Assembly: GCF_001528745.1 (NCBI RefSeq)
Contig: NZ_BCNS01000152.1
Location: 1 to 43,784, forward strand
Length of the DNA: 43,784 bases
Direction of reading: 5' to 3'
Source: Marinobacterium profundum
GTDB lineage: Bacteria > Pseudomonadota > Gammaproteobacteria > Pseudomonadales > Balneatricaceae
Made by a program: the position numbers and the translations under genes. Each line of letters opens with the position of its first letter. Positions within the stretch are counted from its first letter, which is position 1. The notes under the pieces were generated by a model. The model was not told where the DNA came from, ran no database searches, and saw nothing but the letters and a program-made list of their open reading frames with translations. Shown here piece after piece: positions 1 through 8,395 of the stretch.

Positions 1-51
1 TGGCGTGACGGACAAATAGGGAGGGAACCTATTTGTCCGCCGGGTTAATAG
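1..51. repeat. Palindromic repeat element, copy 1
   Basis: An 11-bp stem (GGACAAATAGG at 10-20, CCTATTTGTCC at 28-38) encloses a 7-nt loop, followed by CGGGTTAATAG. The same block recurs at 17501-17551 with a single visible base change, and related versions lie at 20543-20595 and 27552-27594. The TTA at 45-47 is the reverse complement of the TAA stop of the aldehyde dehydrogenase gene, so the repeat edge supplies that stop. The hairpin then follows the gene and may act as a 3' end or mRNA stabiliser. It looks like a dispersed REP-type element. Confidence 0.8.
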
Positions 52-1505
52 TTGCGTTCACTCTCGCTCAGCGGCTGGGTGATATGTTTCACTTCCTGGT
101 AGGCACCCAGGCCCCAGGGCCCCAGTTCACGACCAATACCGCTGCGCTTGAAACCGCCCCAGGAGGTTTCGGGGCAGACGACCTGTAAGCTGTTGATCCA
201 GATATGTCCGGCCTGCAACTGTTCGGCGATCCGCTGGGCGCGGGCGCTGTCCTGGCTGATGATGCCGGCGGCCAGGCCGAAGTCGGAGTCATTGGCAAGC
301 TCGATGACCTCTGCCTCGCTGCCAAAGGTACGCACACAGAGCACGGGGCCGAAAATTTCTTCCCGCCAGAGGGCTGAATCTGTCGGCACATCCACAAAGA
401 TGGTCGGCTCGATAAAGTAACCCCGCTCGAAACCTTCTGCACGCTTGCCGCCGGTCAGCAGTGTCAGACCCTCGGCGCGGCCGCGTTCGATATAGCCCAT
501 TACGGTGTCGAACTGGGCCTTGCTCGTCAGCGGCCCCATCTGTACGCCCTCTTTGAAGGCATCGCCGAGTATCAGCGCTTGGGTCGCGGTTTTGAGGCGT
601 TCGAGCAGCCTTGGCGCTATGCTGTCGTGCAGCAGCAGGCGTGAAGTGGCGGAACACATCTGGCCGGCATTGTAGAAAATGCCGCCGAGAATCCAGTCCG
701 TGGCCTGATCAAGGTCGGCATCATCCATCACCAGCATCGGTGATTTTCCGCCCAGCTCGAGACTCAGCCCCTTGACCTGCTTGGCCGCGCTTTGCATGAC
801 GATCTCGCCGACCCGGTTGCTGCCGGTAAAGGAAATTTTGGCAATATCCGGGTGTGCGGTCAGGGCGTTGCCGACGTCGCTACCACTGCCGCAGACGATA
901 TTGATCACGCCTGCAGGCAGGCCGACGCTCTGTGCAATGGTGCCCAGTTGGAGCTCGACCAAAGGCGTGATTTCGGATGGCTTCAGCACCAGGGTGCAGC
1001 CGGCGGCCAGTGCTGGCGCCACCTTCCAGGCTGTGGTGACGAAGGGGAAGTTCCAGGGCACGATCAGGCCCACAACCCCCGCAGGCTCCAGTCGACTGCA
1101 AGATTTGTAGCCCGGCATGGCCAGTGCTACCTCGGCGTTCTGGCGCGCATCGAGCTGTTCGGCCAGGCCTGCGTAGTAATCCCAGGTGGCGATGGCATCC
1201 TCGATATCAATCTGGGCTTCAAACAGGGGTTTGCCGTTGTTGCTGGACGACAGTGCCGCCAGCTCTTGCGCGCGGGCCTCGATGGCCCGGGCTATGGCTC
1301 GCAGATAGGTCCCGCGCTGAGCACCGCTCGTTTTGCTCCAGCCCGCGAATGCCTGTTTGGCCGCGGCGACGGCGCGGTCGACATCGGCCGCGCCGCCCGC
1401 GGCAACCTTGGCGATGACGACTTCAGTGGCGGGATTAATCACCGCCAGGGTTTTGCCGCAGCTTGGGGCGACCCAATCACCGTTAATAAAGAGCTTGTCG
1501 TACAT
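45..1505 (-). CDS. NAD(P)-dependent aldehyde dehydrogenase, probable 4-guanidinobutyraldehyde dehydrogenase
   Basis: A complete 486-residue ALDH-superfamily enzyme. The catalytic cysteine is seen in GQMCSATSR, the general-base glutamate in LELGGKSP, the cofactor region in VPWNFPF and FTGSNRVGE, and the C-terminal EEIFGPVL motif is present. I chose the start at 1505 because AGGAG lies seven bases before it. A longer reading frame to 1562 would overlap the upstream gene. It starts 16 bp after the ThDP decarboxylase gene and is the last gene of the guanidino operon. From context (inference) it oxidises the 4-guanidinobutyraldehyde released by that decarboxylase, the role of KauB in Pseudomonas. 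By sequence alone it could equally be called betaine-aldehyde-dehydrogenase-like. Confidence 0.9.
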   Translation of the reverse strand: MYDKLFINGDWVAPSCGKTLAVINPATEVVIAKVAAGGAADVDRAVAAAKQAFAGWSKTSGAQRGTYLRAIARAIEARAQELAALSSSNNGKPLFEAQIDIEDAIATWDYYAGLAEQLDARQNAEVALAMPGYKSCSRLEPAGVVGLIVPWNFPFVTTAWKVAPALAAGCTLVLKPSEITPLVELQLGTIAQSVGLPAGVINIVCGSGSDVGNALTAHPDIAKISFTGSNRVGEIVMQSAAKQVKGLSLELGGKSPMLVMDDADLDQATDWILGGIFYNAGQMCSATSRLLLHDSIAPRLLERLKTATQALILGDAFKEGVQMGPLTSKAQFDTVMGYIERGRAEGLTLLTGGKRAEGFERGYFIEPTIFVDVPTDSALWREEIFGPVLCVRTFGSEAEVIELANDSDFGLAAGIISQDSARAQRIAEQLQAGHIWINSLQVVCPETSWGGFKRSGIGRELGPWGLGAYQEVKHITQPLSESERNY

Positions 1506-1521
1506 GGGTATGCTCCTGGCG

Positions 1522-3144
1522 TCAGCCGTGGGTAAACGCGGTGATGAAGTCGGCGTCTTCACGCACTTCGATAATGGTCGGACGTTTGGCGTCGGCGGCG
1601 ATCAGCAACTGTTCGCGCAGCTCGGCGAAGCTGGTGGGTGCCACGCCATAGCAGCCAAACCCGCGGGCGATGGTGAGGAAATCCGGCGTATAGATATCGA
1701 CCCCGATGGTGGGGATATCGCGGTTTTCCATATAGCGCTTGATCTCGCCATAGCCGCTGTTGTTCCACAGCAGCACTATGACGGGTGCGCCGGCTTCAAC
1801 CGCCGAGGCGAGTTCGGGCAGAGTGAACTGGATGCCGCCATCGCCGATCAAGGCCACCACGGGGCGTTCGGGCAGGGCCAGCTTGGCGCCGATAGCCGCC
1901 GGAAGACCGTAGCCCAGGGTGCCGTAGCCGGTGGATGAGTTGAACCAGCTGCGCGGTGACTCGGCTTCGTACAGATGGTTGCCTGAGTACACCGGCTGAG
2001 TTGAATCGCCGGCAATGATCACGCCTGGCAGGGTCTGCTGGATGGTTTCCAGTACCTGCTGCTGGGCGCGAAAGGGCTGTGGCCAGTCCTGCTCGAATTG
2101 AGCCCGTACGTCTTGCACGCGCTGAGCCCCCTGAACAGCGGCACGAAAGCCGTTGCGTTCAAGTTGCAGTCGCAGAGCCGCCATGGCCAGGCCCGCATCG
2201 CTGAGGATGGCGATATCGGCGGGGTAGTTGCGGCTCAGCTGTTCGGCGTCGATATCGATGCGGATCAGTTGATTGGGGATACTAAAACCGCCATCAAATA
2301 CCACATCGTAATCGGTCTCGCCAAGCTCCGTGCCGATGGCCAACACAACGTCAGCGTCGCGTACCATTGCCCGCACCGGCTCCAGTGACTGGTTGGATCC
2401 CAGTGACAGAGGGTGTCCGGGCATGAGGACGCCCTTGGCATTGATGGTCAGCAGTGTGGGCGCATTCAGCGTCTCCACCAGTGCTCTGGCATCACTGGCG
2501 GCATCGCTGCAGCCACCGCCGAGCAATACCACGGGGTTGTGTGCCTTTTGTAACAGTGCGGCGGCCTGTTCGATTGCCGCGGGTGCCGGCGCCGGTCGGC
2601 TTGGCAGCGCAGCGACAGTACGACGGATATGATCCGCCTTGGCCGTAATGACATCCAGCGGAATCTCGATATGCACCGGGCGAGGGCGGGCGCTTGTGAA
2701 AATCGAGAAGGCGCGGGCCAGTATGTCCGGCAACTCGTCCGGGCGCATTAAGGTATGGCTGAAGGCGGTAAGACCGGATATCAGCTGGCGCTGATTGGGC
2801 AGTTCGTGCAGCCGGCCACCGGCGAGCCCGAGCTCATGGCTGTGGTTGACGCTGGAAATCACCAGCATCGGGATTGAATCGGCATAGGCCTGGCCCAAGG
2901 CGGTGGCGATATTGGTCATGCCGGGGCCCGTGATAATAAAACAGACACCGGGTTTGCCGGTGACACGGGCGTGGCCATCGGCCATAAAGCCTGCCCCCTG
3001 TTCGTGGCGCGGGGTGACATGGCGGATGTCGGTATTCGGCAGGCCACGGTACAGCTCAACGGTGTGGACACCGGGAATGCCAAAGACGGTGTCTATGCCG
3101 TAGGCTTCCAGCAGTTCAACCAGGATTTCTCCACAGGTACTCAT
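1522..3144 (-). CDS. aruI: Thiamine diphosphate-dependent decarboxylase, probable 5-guanidino-2-oxopentanoate (2-ketoarginine) decarboxylase
   Basis: A 540-residue enzyme of the acetolactate-synthase/pyruvate-decarboxylase fold. The cofactor-activating glutamate sits in RHEQGAGFMADG near the N-terminus. The ThDP/Mg motif is near the C-terminus, GDGGIQFTLPEL running to NNSGYGEIK. The start at 3144 has GGAG eight bases upstream; earlier in-frame starts lack this. Length and layout match AruI, which decarboxylates 2-ketoarginine to 4-guanidinobutyraldehyde in the arginine transaminase pathway. The neighbouring aldehyde dehydrogenase and guanidinobutyrase supply the next two steps, which favours AruI over a biosynthetic acetolactate synthase. 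The matching aminotransferase (AruH) is not in the window. Family assignment is firm; substrate is inferred from context. Confidence 0.82.
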   Translation of the reverse strand: MSTCGEILVELLEAYGIDTVFGIPGVHTVELYRGLPNTDIRHVTPRHEQGAGFMADGHARVTGKPGVCFIITGPGMTNIATALGQAYADSIPMLVISSVNHSHELGLAGGRLHELPNQRQLISGLTAFSHTLMRPDELPDILARAFSIFTSARPRPVHIEIPLDVITAKADHIRRTVAALPSRPAPAPAAIEQAAALLQKAHNPVVLLGGGCSDAASDARALVETLNAPTLLTINAKGVLMPGHPLSLGSNQSLEPVRAMVRDADVVLAIGTELGETDYDVVFDGGFSIPNQLIRIDIDAEQLSRNYPADIAILSDAGLAMAALRLQLERNGFRAAVQGAQRVQDVRAQFEQDWPQPFRAQQQVLETIQQTLPGVIIAGDSTQPVYSGNHLYEAESPRSWFNSSTGYGTLGYGLPAAIGAKLALPERPVVALIGDGGIQFTLPELASAVEAGAPVIVLLWNNSGYGEIKRYMENRDIPTIGVDIYTPDFLTIARGFGCYGVAPTSFAELREQLLIAADAKRPTIIEVREDADFITAFTHG

Positions 3145-3183
3145 TGGTCTCTCCAACATAGGTTTGGCAGGTGAAGACAGAGC

Positions 3184-3201
3184 CGGGGCCCGCAGGCCCC
3201 G
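3184..3201 (-). other. GC-rich intercistronic hairpin
   Basis: CGGGGCC and GGCCCCG flank a CGCA tetraloop between the YjiH-type gene and the ThDP decarboxylase gene. There is no T-run after it on the minus strand, so it looks more like an attenuating or mRNA-processing hairpin than a full terminator. Confidence 0.45.
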
Positions 3202-3250
3202 TTTGTCGGGCGCGGGCCCCATGACTGCGGGCCTGCGCCTTGTGTCTGGA

Positions 3251-4660
3251 TCAGAACACCAGGGTATGGGCGATCAGGGCGATGATCGGCAGGGTAATCA
3301 GGGTGCGTATAATAAAGATCACGAACAGTTCCAGCAGGTTCAGCGGAATTTTCGACTTTAACAACAGCACGCCAATTTCGGACATGTAAATCAGCTGTGT
3401 CAGGGAGACGCTGGCGATGACGAAGCGCGTCAGTTCGCTTTCAATGCCCTTGCCCAGTACCGCCGGCAGGAACATGTCGGCAAAACCAACCAGCATGGTC
3501 GGTGCGGCGGCGGCGGCTTCGGGTATGCGCAGCAGCTCCAGCAGCGGAATAAAGGGGTAGGACAGCCAGGTGAAAACCGGCGTGTATTCAGCCAGTGCCA
3601 GCGAGATGGTACCAATGGCCATCACCAGCGGCAGCAGACCAAACCAGATATCGCTGACATTCATCAGGCAGTTTTTGCCCAGAGCTGCTGGCCCTGGTGC
3701 TGTGGCGGCACGGCGTACGGCCTGTTCCAGCCCCCAGGAAAACAGTGAATGTCCCTGGGGAAGTTCTTCCTTGATCTGTTTGCCGGTGGCTTCGTGGTAT
3801 TCGTCTTTTTTCCAGCTCAGCGGTGGCAGGCGCGGGGTGATCACCGCGGCGATCAGGCCTGTGGCCACAACGGTCAGGTAGAAGGGAACGAAGAGATGCT
3901 CCAGCCCGATAACATTGGCGATCAGCAGGCTGAAGGCGATCGAGGTAATGGAAAAGTTGGTGGCGATGACCGCCGCTTCGCGCTTGGAATAGAATCCCTG
4001 TTCGTACTGCTGGGTTGTGATCAGTACGCCCACGGTGCCAGAACCCAGCCAGGAGGCGACGGCGTCAATGGATGAGCGCCCCGGCAGTTTGAAGAGCCAG
4101 CGAAATATATTGCTTGCCAGGGTGCCGATAAATTCCATAAAGCCGAAGTCGACCAGAAACGGCAACAGAATGGCGGCGAAGAAAAAGAAGGTGATCAGCA
4201 TCGGCGTCAGGTCTATCAGCATCACGCCGCCGGTATTGCGGTTCCAGATCCATTCGGGGCCGACCTCAAGCATTGTCATGGCGGCGAAGGCTGCGCCGAG
4301 CACGCGCAGTGCGAGCCAGACTCCCTTGGGCGTGAAGACTTCGGCCAGGGCACTGTCTCGCTGCGCCCAGCGGGGTTTGAATGCCGCAGCGAAGAGTGCG
4401 ATGCCAGCGGAGAGCACGAGCAATACGGTGGCAAAGGCGGGCAGGTAATCCTTGGTTGAGGCCTTGAGCATGTCAGCCACGACCCCCAGACCGATGGTGA
4501 CCTTGTCGTCGACGACGACCGGCGTGAGGAAAAACAGTATGCCAATCAGGGATGGGATAATGAATTTCAGGTAAGCGTAGAGGCTGTGTTTGGGACGGGC
4601 GCCGTTGTGATCGCTCATCAGAACACTGGCGGCTTCCTGTTGGTCCAAATGTTGATTCAT
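3251..4660 (-). CDS. YjiH family membrane protein (nucleoside-recognition Gate domain), candidate guanidino-compound transporter
   Basis: A 469-residue polytopic inner-membrane protein with about ten hydrophobic segments and the Gate-type signature region around WLGSGTVGVLITTQQYEQGFYSKREA. This layout is that of the YjiH family, whose transported substrates are poorly known. The start at 4660 has GAGGAA about eight bases upstream. A start at codon 15 has no usable site. It lies between the guanidinobutyrase and 2-ketoarginine decarboxylase genes in the same direction, so I infer that it moves arginine, 2-ketoarginine, guanidinobutyrate or the product GABA across the membrane. Family is well supported, function is inferred only from position. 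Confidence 0.8.
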   Translation of the reverse strand: MNQHLDQQEAASVLMSDHNGARPKHSLYAYLKFIIPSLIGILFFLTPVVVDDKVTIGLGVVADMLKASTKDYLPAFATVLLVLSAGIALFAAAFKPRWAQRDSALAEVFTPKGVWLALRVLGAAFAAMTMLEVGPEWIWNRNTGGVMLIDLTPMLITFFFFAAILLPFLVDFGFMEFIGTLASNIFRWLFKLPGRSSIDAVASWLGSGTVGVLITTQQYEQGFYSKREAAVIATNFSITSIAFSLLIANVIGLEHLFVPFYLTVVATGLIAAVITPRLPPLSWKKDEYHEATGKQIKEELPQGHSLFSWGLEQAVRRAATAPGPAALGKNCLMNVSDIWFGLLPLVMAIGTISLALAEYTPVFTWLSYPFIPLLELLRIPEAAAAAPTMLVGFADMFLPAVLGKGIESELTRFVIASVSLTQLIYMSEIGVLLLKSKIPLNLLELFVIFIIRTLITLPIIALIAHTLVF

Positions 4661-4699
4661 CAGGAGATTCCTCGAATATTGTAGTTATTGTCTCAAATT

Positions 4700-4731
4700 C
4701 CGACAGACGCCGTCAGGGTTGCGCCTGTCGG
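4700..4731 (-). other. Intercistronic stem-loop between gbuA and the YjiH gene
   Basis: CCGACAG (4700-4706) pairs with CTGTCGG (4725-4731), extended inward by CGC/GCG past one mismatch. It lies in the 80-bp gap after the guanidinobutyrase stop. There is no following T-tract, so partial attenuation or processing is more likely than complete termination. Confidence 0.4.
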
Positions 4732-4740
4732 GAGTGAGTG

Positions 4741-5697
4741 CTACTTGTCGTAGCGTACGCCTGGCATTACGCAGAGCATTTCAAACAGCAGGTTGGCGCC
4801 CAGCAGCGCTGTATTGCCAGTGGTGTCGTAGGGCGGGGAGATTTCCACCATGTCGCCGCCGACGATATCGAGCCCGCGGCAGCCGCGGATAATTTCCAGT
4901 CCCTGGGGCACAGTCAGTCCTGCGATCTCGGCAGTGCCGGTACCGGGGGCATAAGCCGGGTCCAGACCGTCGACGTCAAAACTGATGTAAACCGGGCCGC
5001 CGCCGACCTTGGCGCGGACTTCTTCCATCAGGGGTGTGAGGGACTTGTGCCAGCAATCCTCGGCCGGGACCACACGAAAACCCTGGTCACGGGACCAGTC
5101 GAATTCATCGGCGCTATAGCCGGTGCCGCGCAGGCCAATCTGTACTACGCGGTTGCAGTCCAGCAGGCCCTCTTCGGCGGCACGGCGAAAGGGCGTGCCG
5201 TGTGCGATCTTCTCTCCGAACATCTGGTCGTTAATGTCGGCATGGGCATCGACATGTACCATGCCGATGGGGCCATACTTCTTGCGCAGCGCACGCAGTA
5301 TCGGCAGTGCGATGGTGTGGTCACCGCCGAGGGTCAGGGGCTTGCAGTTGTGTTCCAGCACCTCGTCATAGAACTCTTCGATGATGTCCATGCTTTTGAG
5401 CAGGTTGAAGGTGTTGATCGGCACGTCGCCGATATCGGCCACTTGCAGGCTTTCAAACGGGGCAGCAAAGGTGGCGACATTGTAGGGCCGCAGCATGCGG
5501 GATTCGTCGCGAATCTGGCGCGGTGCCAGACGGGCGCCCGGACGGTTGGAAGTACCAATATCGAAGGGCACACCAATAAAGGCGACATCCAGACCTGCGG
5601 CGGTTTCCTGGGCCGGCAGGCGCATCATGGTGGCGGGACCGCCGAAGCGGGGCATTTCGTTACCGCCCAGGGGTTGGTTGAAACGGGAGTTCGTCAT
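4741..5697 (-). CDS. gbuA: 4-guanidinobutyrase (ureohydrolase/agmatinase family)
   Basis: A 318-residue manganese ureohydrolase. Metal-ligand motifs are seen in order: GGDHT, HVDAHADIND and SFDVDGLDPAYAPGTGT. The N-terminal QPLGGNEMPRFGG block is characteristic of Pseudomonas guanidinobutyrase/guanidinopropionase proteins. It splits 4-guanidinobutyrate to GABA and urea, completing the route begun by the decarboxylase and aldehyde dehydrogenase further along the operon. It is the first gene after a sigma-54-type promoter at 5751-5767, with a leader of about 44 nt and AAAAGG before the start codon. 3-guanidinopropionase (GpuA) is the main alternative; the pathway neighbours favour GbuA. Confidence 0.87.
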   Translation of the reverse strand: MTNSRFNQPLGGNEMPRFGGPATMMRLPAQETAAGLDVAFIGVPFDIGTSNRPGARLAPRQIRDESRMLRPYNVATFAAPFESLQVADIGDVPINTFNLLKSMDIIEEFYDEVLEHNCKPLTLGGDHTIALPILRALRKKYGPIGMVHVDAHADINDQMFGEKIAHGTPFRRAAEEGLLDCNRVVQIGLRGTGYSADEFDWSRDQGFRVVPAEDCWHKSLTPLMEEVRAKVGGGPVYISFDVDGLDPAYAPGTGTAEIAGLTVPQGLEIIRGCRGLDIVGGDMVEISPPYDTTGNTALLGANLLFEMLCVMPGVRYDK

Positions 5698-5750
5698 GGG
5701 GTTACCTTTTATTCTCTGTGTTCAGATAGGTGTCGTAATGTCGTTGTACT

Positions 5751-5767
5751 AAGCGAAAACCGTGCCA
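5751..5767 (-). promoter_or_regulatory. Sigma-54 (-24/-12) promoter for the gbuA operon
   Basis: Read on the minus strand the sequence is TGGCACG, then GTTT, then TCGCT. The invariant GG (5766-5765) and GC (5754-5753) are separated by exactly ten bases, and the -24 element is a perfect match to TGGCAC. Transcription would begin near 5741. The divergent gene encodes a sigma-54 activator, which supports the call. Confidence 0.85.
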
Positions 5768-5808
5768 ATAAATAATATCCATATATTTCAACATATTAGG
5801 ATGTTTTA

Positions 5809-5822
5809 ATTCATGTATGAAT
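5809..5822. promoter_or_regulatory. Candidate activator site 1 (ATTCA-N4-TGAAT)
   Basis: ATTCATGTATGAAT is an inverted repeat with 5-bp arms, centred about 75 bp upstream of the predicted sigma-54 start of gbuA. It is the promoter-proximal member of three sites with identical arms. Confidence 0.7.
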
Positions 5823-5841
5823 TATTATGCGTTGCCTTATG

Positions 5842-5855
5842 ATTCATTAATGAAT
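5842..5855. promoter_or_regulatory. Candidate activator site 2 (ATTCA-N4-TGAAT)
   Basis: ATTCATTAATGAAT is a perfect 14-bp palindrome centred about 108 bp upstream of the predicted gbuA start, 33 bp (about three helical turns) from site 1. Confidence 0.7.
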
Positions 5856-5859
5856 TAAA

Positions 5860-5873
5860 ATTCAGAAATGAAT
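5860..5873. promoter_or_regulatory. Candidate activator site 3 (ATTCA-N4-TGAAT)
   Basis: ATTCAGAAATGAAT keeps both 5-bp arms with a changed centre. It is 18 bp from site 2 and about 126 bp upstream of the predicted gbuA start. Being 59 bp before the regulator's own start codon, it could also serve autoregulation. Confidence 0.65.
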
Positions 5874-5931
5874 CGACGTGTTTCCCACAAAGCGGTTGCT
5901 GTCGCCAACACACGGAAACGGAGGGAGTTTG

Positions 5932-7353
5932 ATGACGCAGAAAACCACATCTGTGGCTGACGCAGAGCTGGAGCTGGTGCTGGAGAAATCCCGCGACAAC
6001 ATCATGATCACCGATGGCGAGGGCCGTATTCTCAAGGCTGGCAGCAAGTGCGCCATCATCTATGGGCGAGAAATCAACCAGATGCTCGGGGGCTCAGTCT
6101 ACGATCTGGAACGCGAGGGTGTACTCAAACCGTCGGTCTCGGCGCAGGTACTAAAAAGTCACCGGGCGGTGCAGTTGATGCAGACGACGGAAACCGGCCG
6201 CACAGTGATGGCGGAGGGTTTTCCGCTGTTTGATGCTCAGGGCACGCTCTATCGCGTAATCAGTTTTTCCCAGGATCTTACCGATCTGCAGCTGCTGCAG
6301 CAGGAGTACGAGCTGTTGCAGCAAAAGCTGCAGCAACGCAGCGTTGCCCACGATGCCGAGGTCATACAGGCGCAGGAGCTGACGTTTAAAAGCGCGCAGC
6401 TGAAGGAGCTGTACACCCTGCTGCAACGTGTGGCGCCCTCGGATGCAAACCTGCTGATGCTGGGAGAATCCGGTGTCGGCAAGACGGCCTTTGCGCAGCT
6501 GGCGCACCACTTGAGTCCGCGCAGGGAGGGGCCTTTTATCGAGGTTAACTGCAGTGCCATCCCGGAAAATCTGTTCGAGTCGGAAATGTTTGGCTATGCG
6601 CCTGGCTCCTTTACCGGCGCGTCGCGGCAGGGCAAGCCCGGGCTGATTGAGCAGGCGCACCAGGGCACGCTGTTTCTTGATGAAGTGGGTGATCTGCCAC
6701 TGTCGATGCAGGTCAAGTTGCTCAAGGTGCTGCAGGATGGCAAGGTCACGCGCATTGGCAGTACCGAGCCCAGGATACTGGACTTCCGTCTGATCAGTGC
6801 CACCAATCAGCCCTTGCAGCAACAGGTGGAGGCGGGGCATTTCCGGCTGGATCTGTACTACCGGCTCAATGTGGTGCCTGTCACCATTGCGCCGCTGCGG
6901 GATAGGCCCGAGGATATTCCGCTGCTGCTGGAGCGCGTACTCGAACGCCTCAACGCCCGCTACCAGCAGCACAAGGTATTGGACAGCCGTGCCCGGCATC
7001 AGCTGATTCATTATGCCTGGCCTGGCAATGTGCGGGAGCTGGAGAATGTGCTGGAGCGCTCCTATGTCGCAAGCCCAGGCACGGTAATTCACTACGAGGG
7101 GCCCGACCCTGTGCCCAGTGTCAGCGGCACCGCTGCTGCGCCTTCGTTGGCGTCCGGGCAGCCCGCATCAGTCTTGGAATCCGGGGATTTCAGCTCATTG
7201 CCCGAGGCGCTAGAGGCCTTTGAAAAGCAGTTGTTGCAGCAGGCCCTTAAACGCTGCAGCACCACCTATGAGCTGGCCGACTACCTGGGTATCAGCCAAC
7301 CGACGGTGTTCCGGCGGCTGCGCAAGCATGGCTTGCAGGTACATAAAAACTAG
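5932..7353 (+). CDS. Sigma-54-dependent transcriptional activator (PAS - AAA+ - HTH)
   Basis: A 473-residue enhancer-binding protein. A PAS-like sensor occupies roughly residues 10-115, followed by a glutamine- and leucine-rich linker (115-150). The AAA+ domain runs from about 150 to 385 with Walker A GESGVGKT, the sigma-54 contact loop as GSFTGA instead of the usual GAFTGA, and Walker B GTLFLDEVGD. A TyrR/RocR-like helix-turn-helix is at 445-470 (ELADYLGISQPTVFRRLRKH). I chose 5932 because GGAGGGAG lies just before it; the frame opens earlier at 5878. It is divergent from gbuA, whose upstream region carries a sigma-54 promoter and three palindromes, so it very likely activates guanidino catabolism. 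The signal sensed by the PAS domain is unknown. Confidence 0.92.
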   Translation: MTQKTTSVADAELELVLEKSRDNIMITDGEGRILKAGSKCAIIYGREINQMLGGSVYDLEREGVLKPSVSAQVLKSHRAVQLMQTTETGRTVMAEGFPLFDAQGTLYRVISFSQDLTDLQLLQQEYELLQQKLQQRSVAHDAEVIQAQELTFKSAQLKELYTLLQRVAPSDANLLMLGESGVGKTAFAQLAHHLSPRREGPFIEVNCSAIPENLFESEMFGYAPGSFTGASRQGKPGLIEQAHQGTLFLDEVGDLPLSMQVKLLKVLQDGKVTRIGSTEPRILDFRLISATNQPLQQQVEAGHFRLDLYYRLNVVPVTIAPLRDRPEDIPLLLERVLERLNARYQQHKVLDSRARHQLIHYAWPGNVRELENVLERSYVASPGTVIHYEGPDPVPSVSGTAAAPSLASGQPASVLESGDFSSLPEALEAFEKQLLQQALKRCSTTYELADYLGISQPTVFRRLRKHGLQVHKN

Positions 7354-7455
7354 CCTGGGCAAGGCACGGGTGCAGGGTGCGCGGATCTGCATTGGTTTAT
7401 ATTGATTGTAAATACTGGCGTCGAACACATTTGGTTTGTTAATGTGGTTGTCTGA

Positions 7456-7469
7456 GCGGAAGCTTCCGC
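7456..7469. promoter_or_regulatory. 14-bp palindrome upstream of the LysR gene
   Basis: GCGGAAGCTTCCGC is a perfect palindrome ending 30 bp before the LysR start codon and about 100 bp after the sigma-54 activator gene. It may be an operator or the stem of a weak terminator. No T-tract follows. Confidence 0.4.
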
Positions 7470-7499
7470 ATGGCTGTGCAACTGGCGTGAGAATATTGC

Positions 7500-8384
7500 A
7501 TGAAAAACCTGCCGATGGATTTGCTGCGCACCTTCGTCACCATCAATGATCTGGGCGGTTTTACCCAGGCGGGCGAGGTACTCGGGCGTTCGCAGCCTGC
7601 GGTCAGCCTGCAAGTGAAGCGGCTCGAGGAGCTGGTGGCGCTGCAGCTGTTTAATCGCAGCCAGGGGCTGCGTCTGACTGAAGAGGGTCAGATGCTATAC
7701 GGCTATGCCCGCAAGATACTGGATTTAAACGATACCGCCGTGTCGCAGCTGATGACCCCGGCGGTGAGCGGCTCGGTGCGCCTGGGCATCCCCAATGATT
7801 TCGAAGTGTCTTTCCTGCCCATGATGCTGTCAAAATTCTCCCGCGCCTATCCCAATGTGATGCTGGATGTCAGCAGTGATCTGAGTGTTAACCTGCGGCG
7901 GGATTACCTGCGTGGCGCATACGATATGGTGATGAGTATGGATGAACATCCCTCGTCCGAGATTCCGCCGGGGGATGCCATTGTTGAACCGCTGACCTGG
8001 GTCAGTGGCCTTGGGTTTCAGCTTGACCCGGCAGAGCCTGTGCCTCTGGTGCTTTATCCCAAGGGCTGCGTCTATCGCCATCACGTTACCGAGGCGCTGA
8101 ACAAGGCAGGTATTGCCTGGCGCATTCTGTACTGCACCTCGAGCCTGCTGGGGATACAGTCGGCGATTGAAGCCGGGCTTGGCATCAGTGCCCTGGCCAG
8201 CAATACGGTGCCGGGTGTGCTGCGAGCCGACAAGACGCTCGGGCACCTGCCGTCCCTGGGGGATGTGACTATCGGTTTCAATTACGACGTGGCAAGCCTG
8301 TCGGCCGCCAGCGCCCGCTTGCTGGAGTATCTGGGCCAGGGGCTGCAACAGAGTCAACTGTATCAGCCGCCCCACCGGGTCTGA
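7500..8384 (+). CDS. LysR-type transcriptional regulator
   Basis: A 294-residue LysR protein with the N-terminal winged helix-turn-helix at residues 5-65 (DLLRTFVTINDLGGFTQAGE, then RSQPAVSLQVKRLEEL). A periplasmic-binding-protein-like effector domain fills residues 90-285. The ribosome site is weak (GTGAGAA). It follows the sigma-54 activator gene in the same direction and converges with the ACT-domain gene, ending 11 bp from it. The target is not evident; the surrounding guanidino, creatine and symporter genes are the natural candidates. In Pseudomonas a LysR regulator accompanies gbuA, so this could be a second layer of control. Confidence 0.9.
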   Translation: MKNLPMDLLRTFVTINDLGGFTQAGEVLGRSQPAVSLQVKRLEELVALQLFNRSQGLRLTEEGQMLYGYARKILDLNDTAVSQLMTPAVSGSVRLGIPNDFEVSFLPMMLSKFSRAYPNVMLDVSSDLSVNLRRDYLRGAYDMVMSMDEHPSSEIPPGDAIVEPLTWVSGLGFQLDPAEPVPLVLYPKGCVYRHHVTEALNKAGIAWRILYCTSSLLGIQSAIEAGLGISALASNTVPGVLRADKTLGHLPSLGDVTIGFNYDVASLSAASARLLEYLGQGLQQSQLYQPPHRV

Positions 8385-8395
8385 CGGGCTCTCGC

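Noticed and set aside
2903-3103. Small plus-strand frames inside the ThDP decarboxylase gene
   Set aside because: Shadows of the coding strand without ribosome sites or known domains.
4738-5775. 345-codon frame antisense to gbuA
   Set aside because: Composition and lack of any family features mark it as a shadow of a strongly supported ureohydrolase gene.
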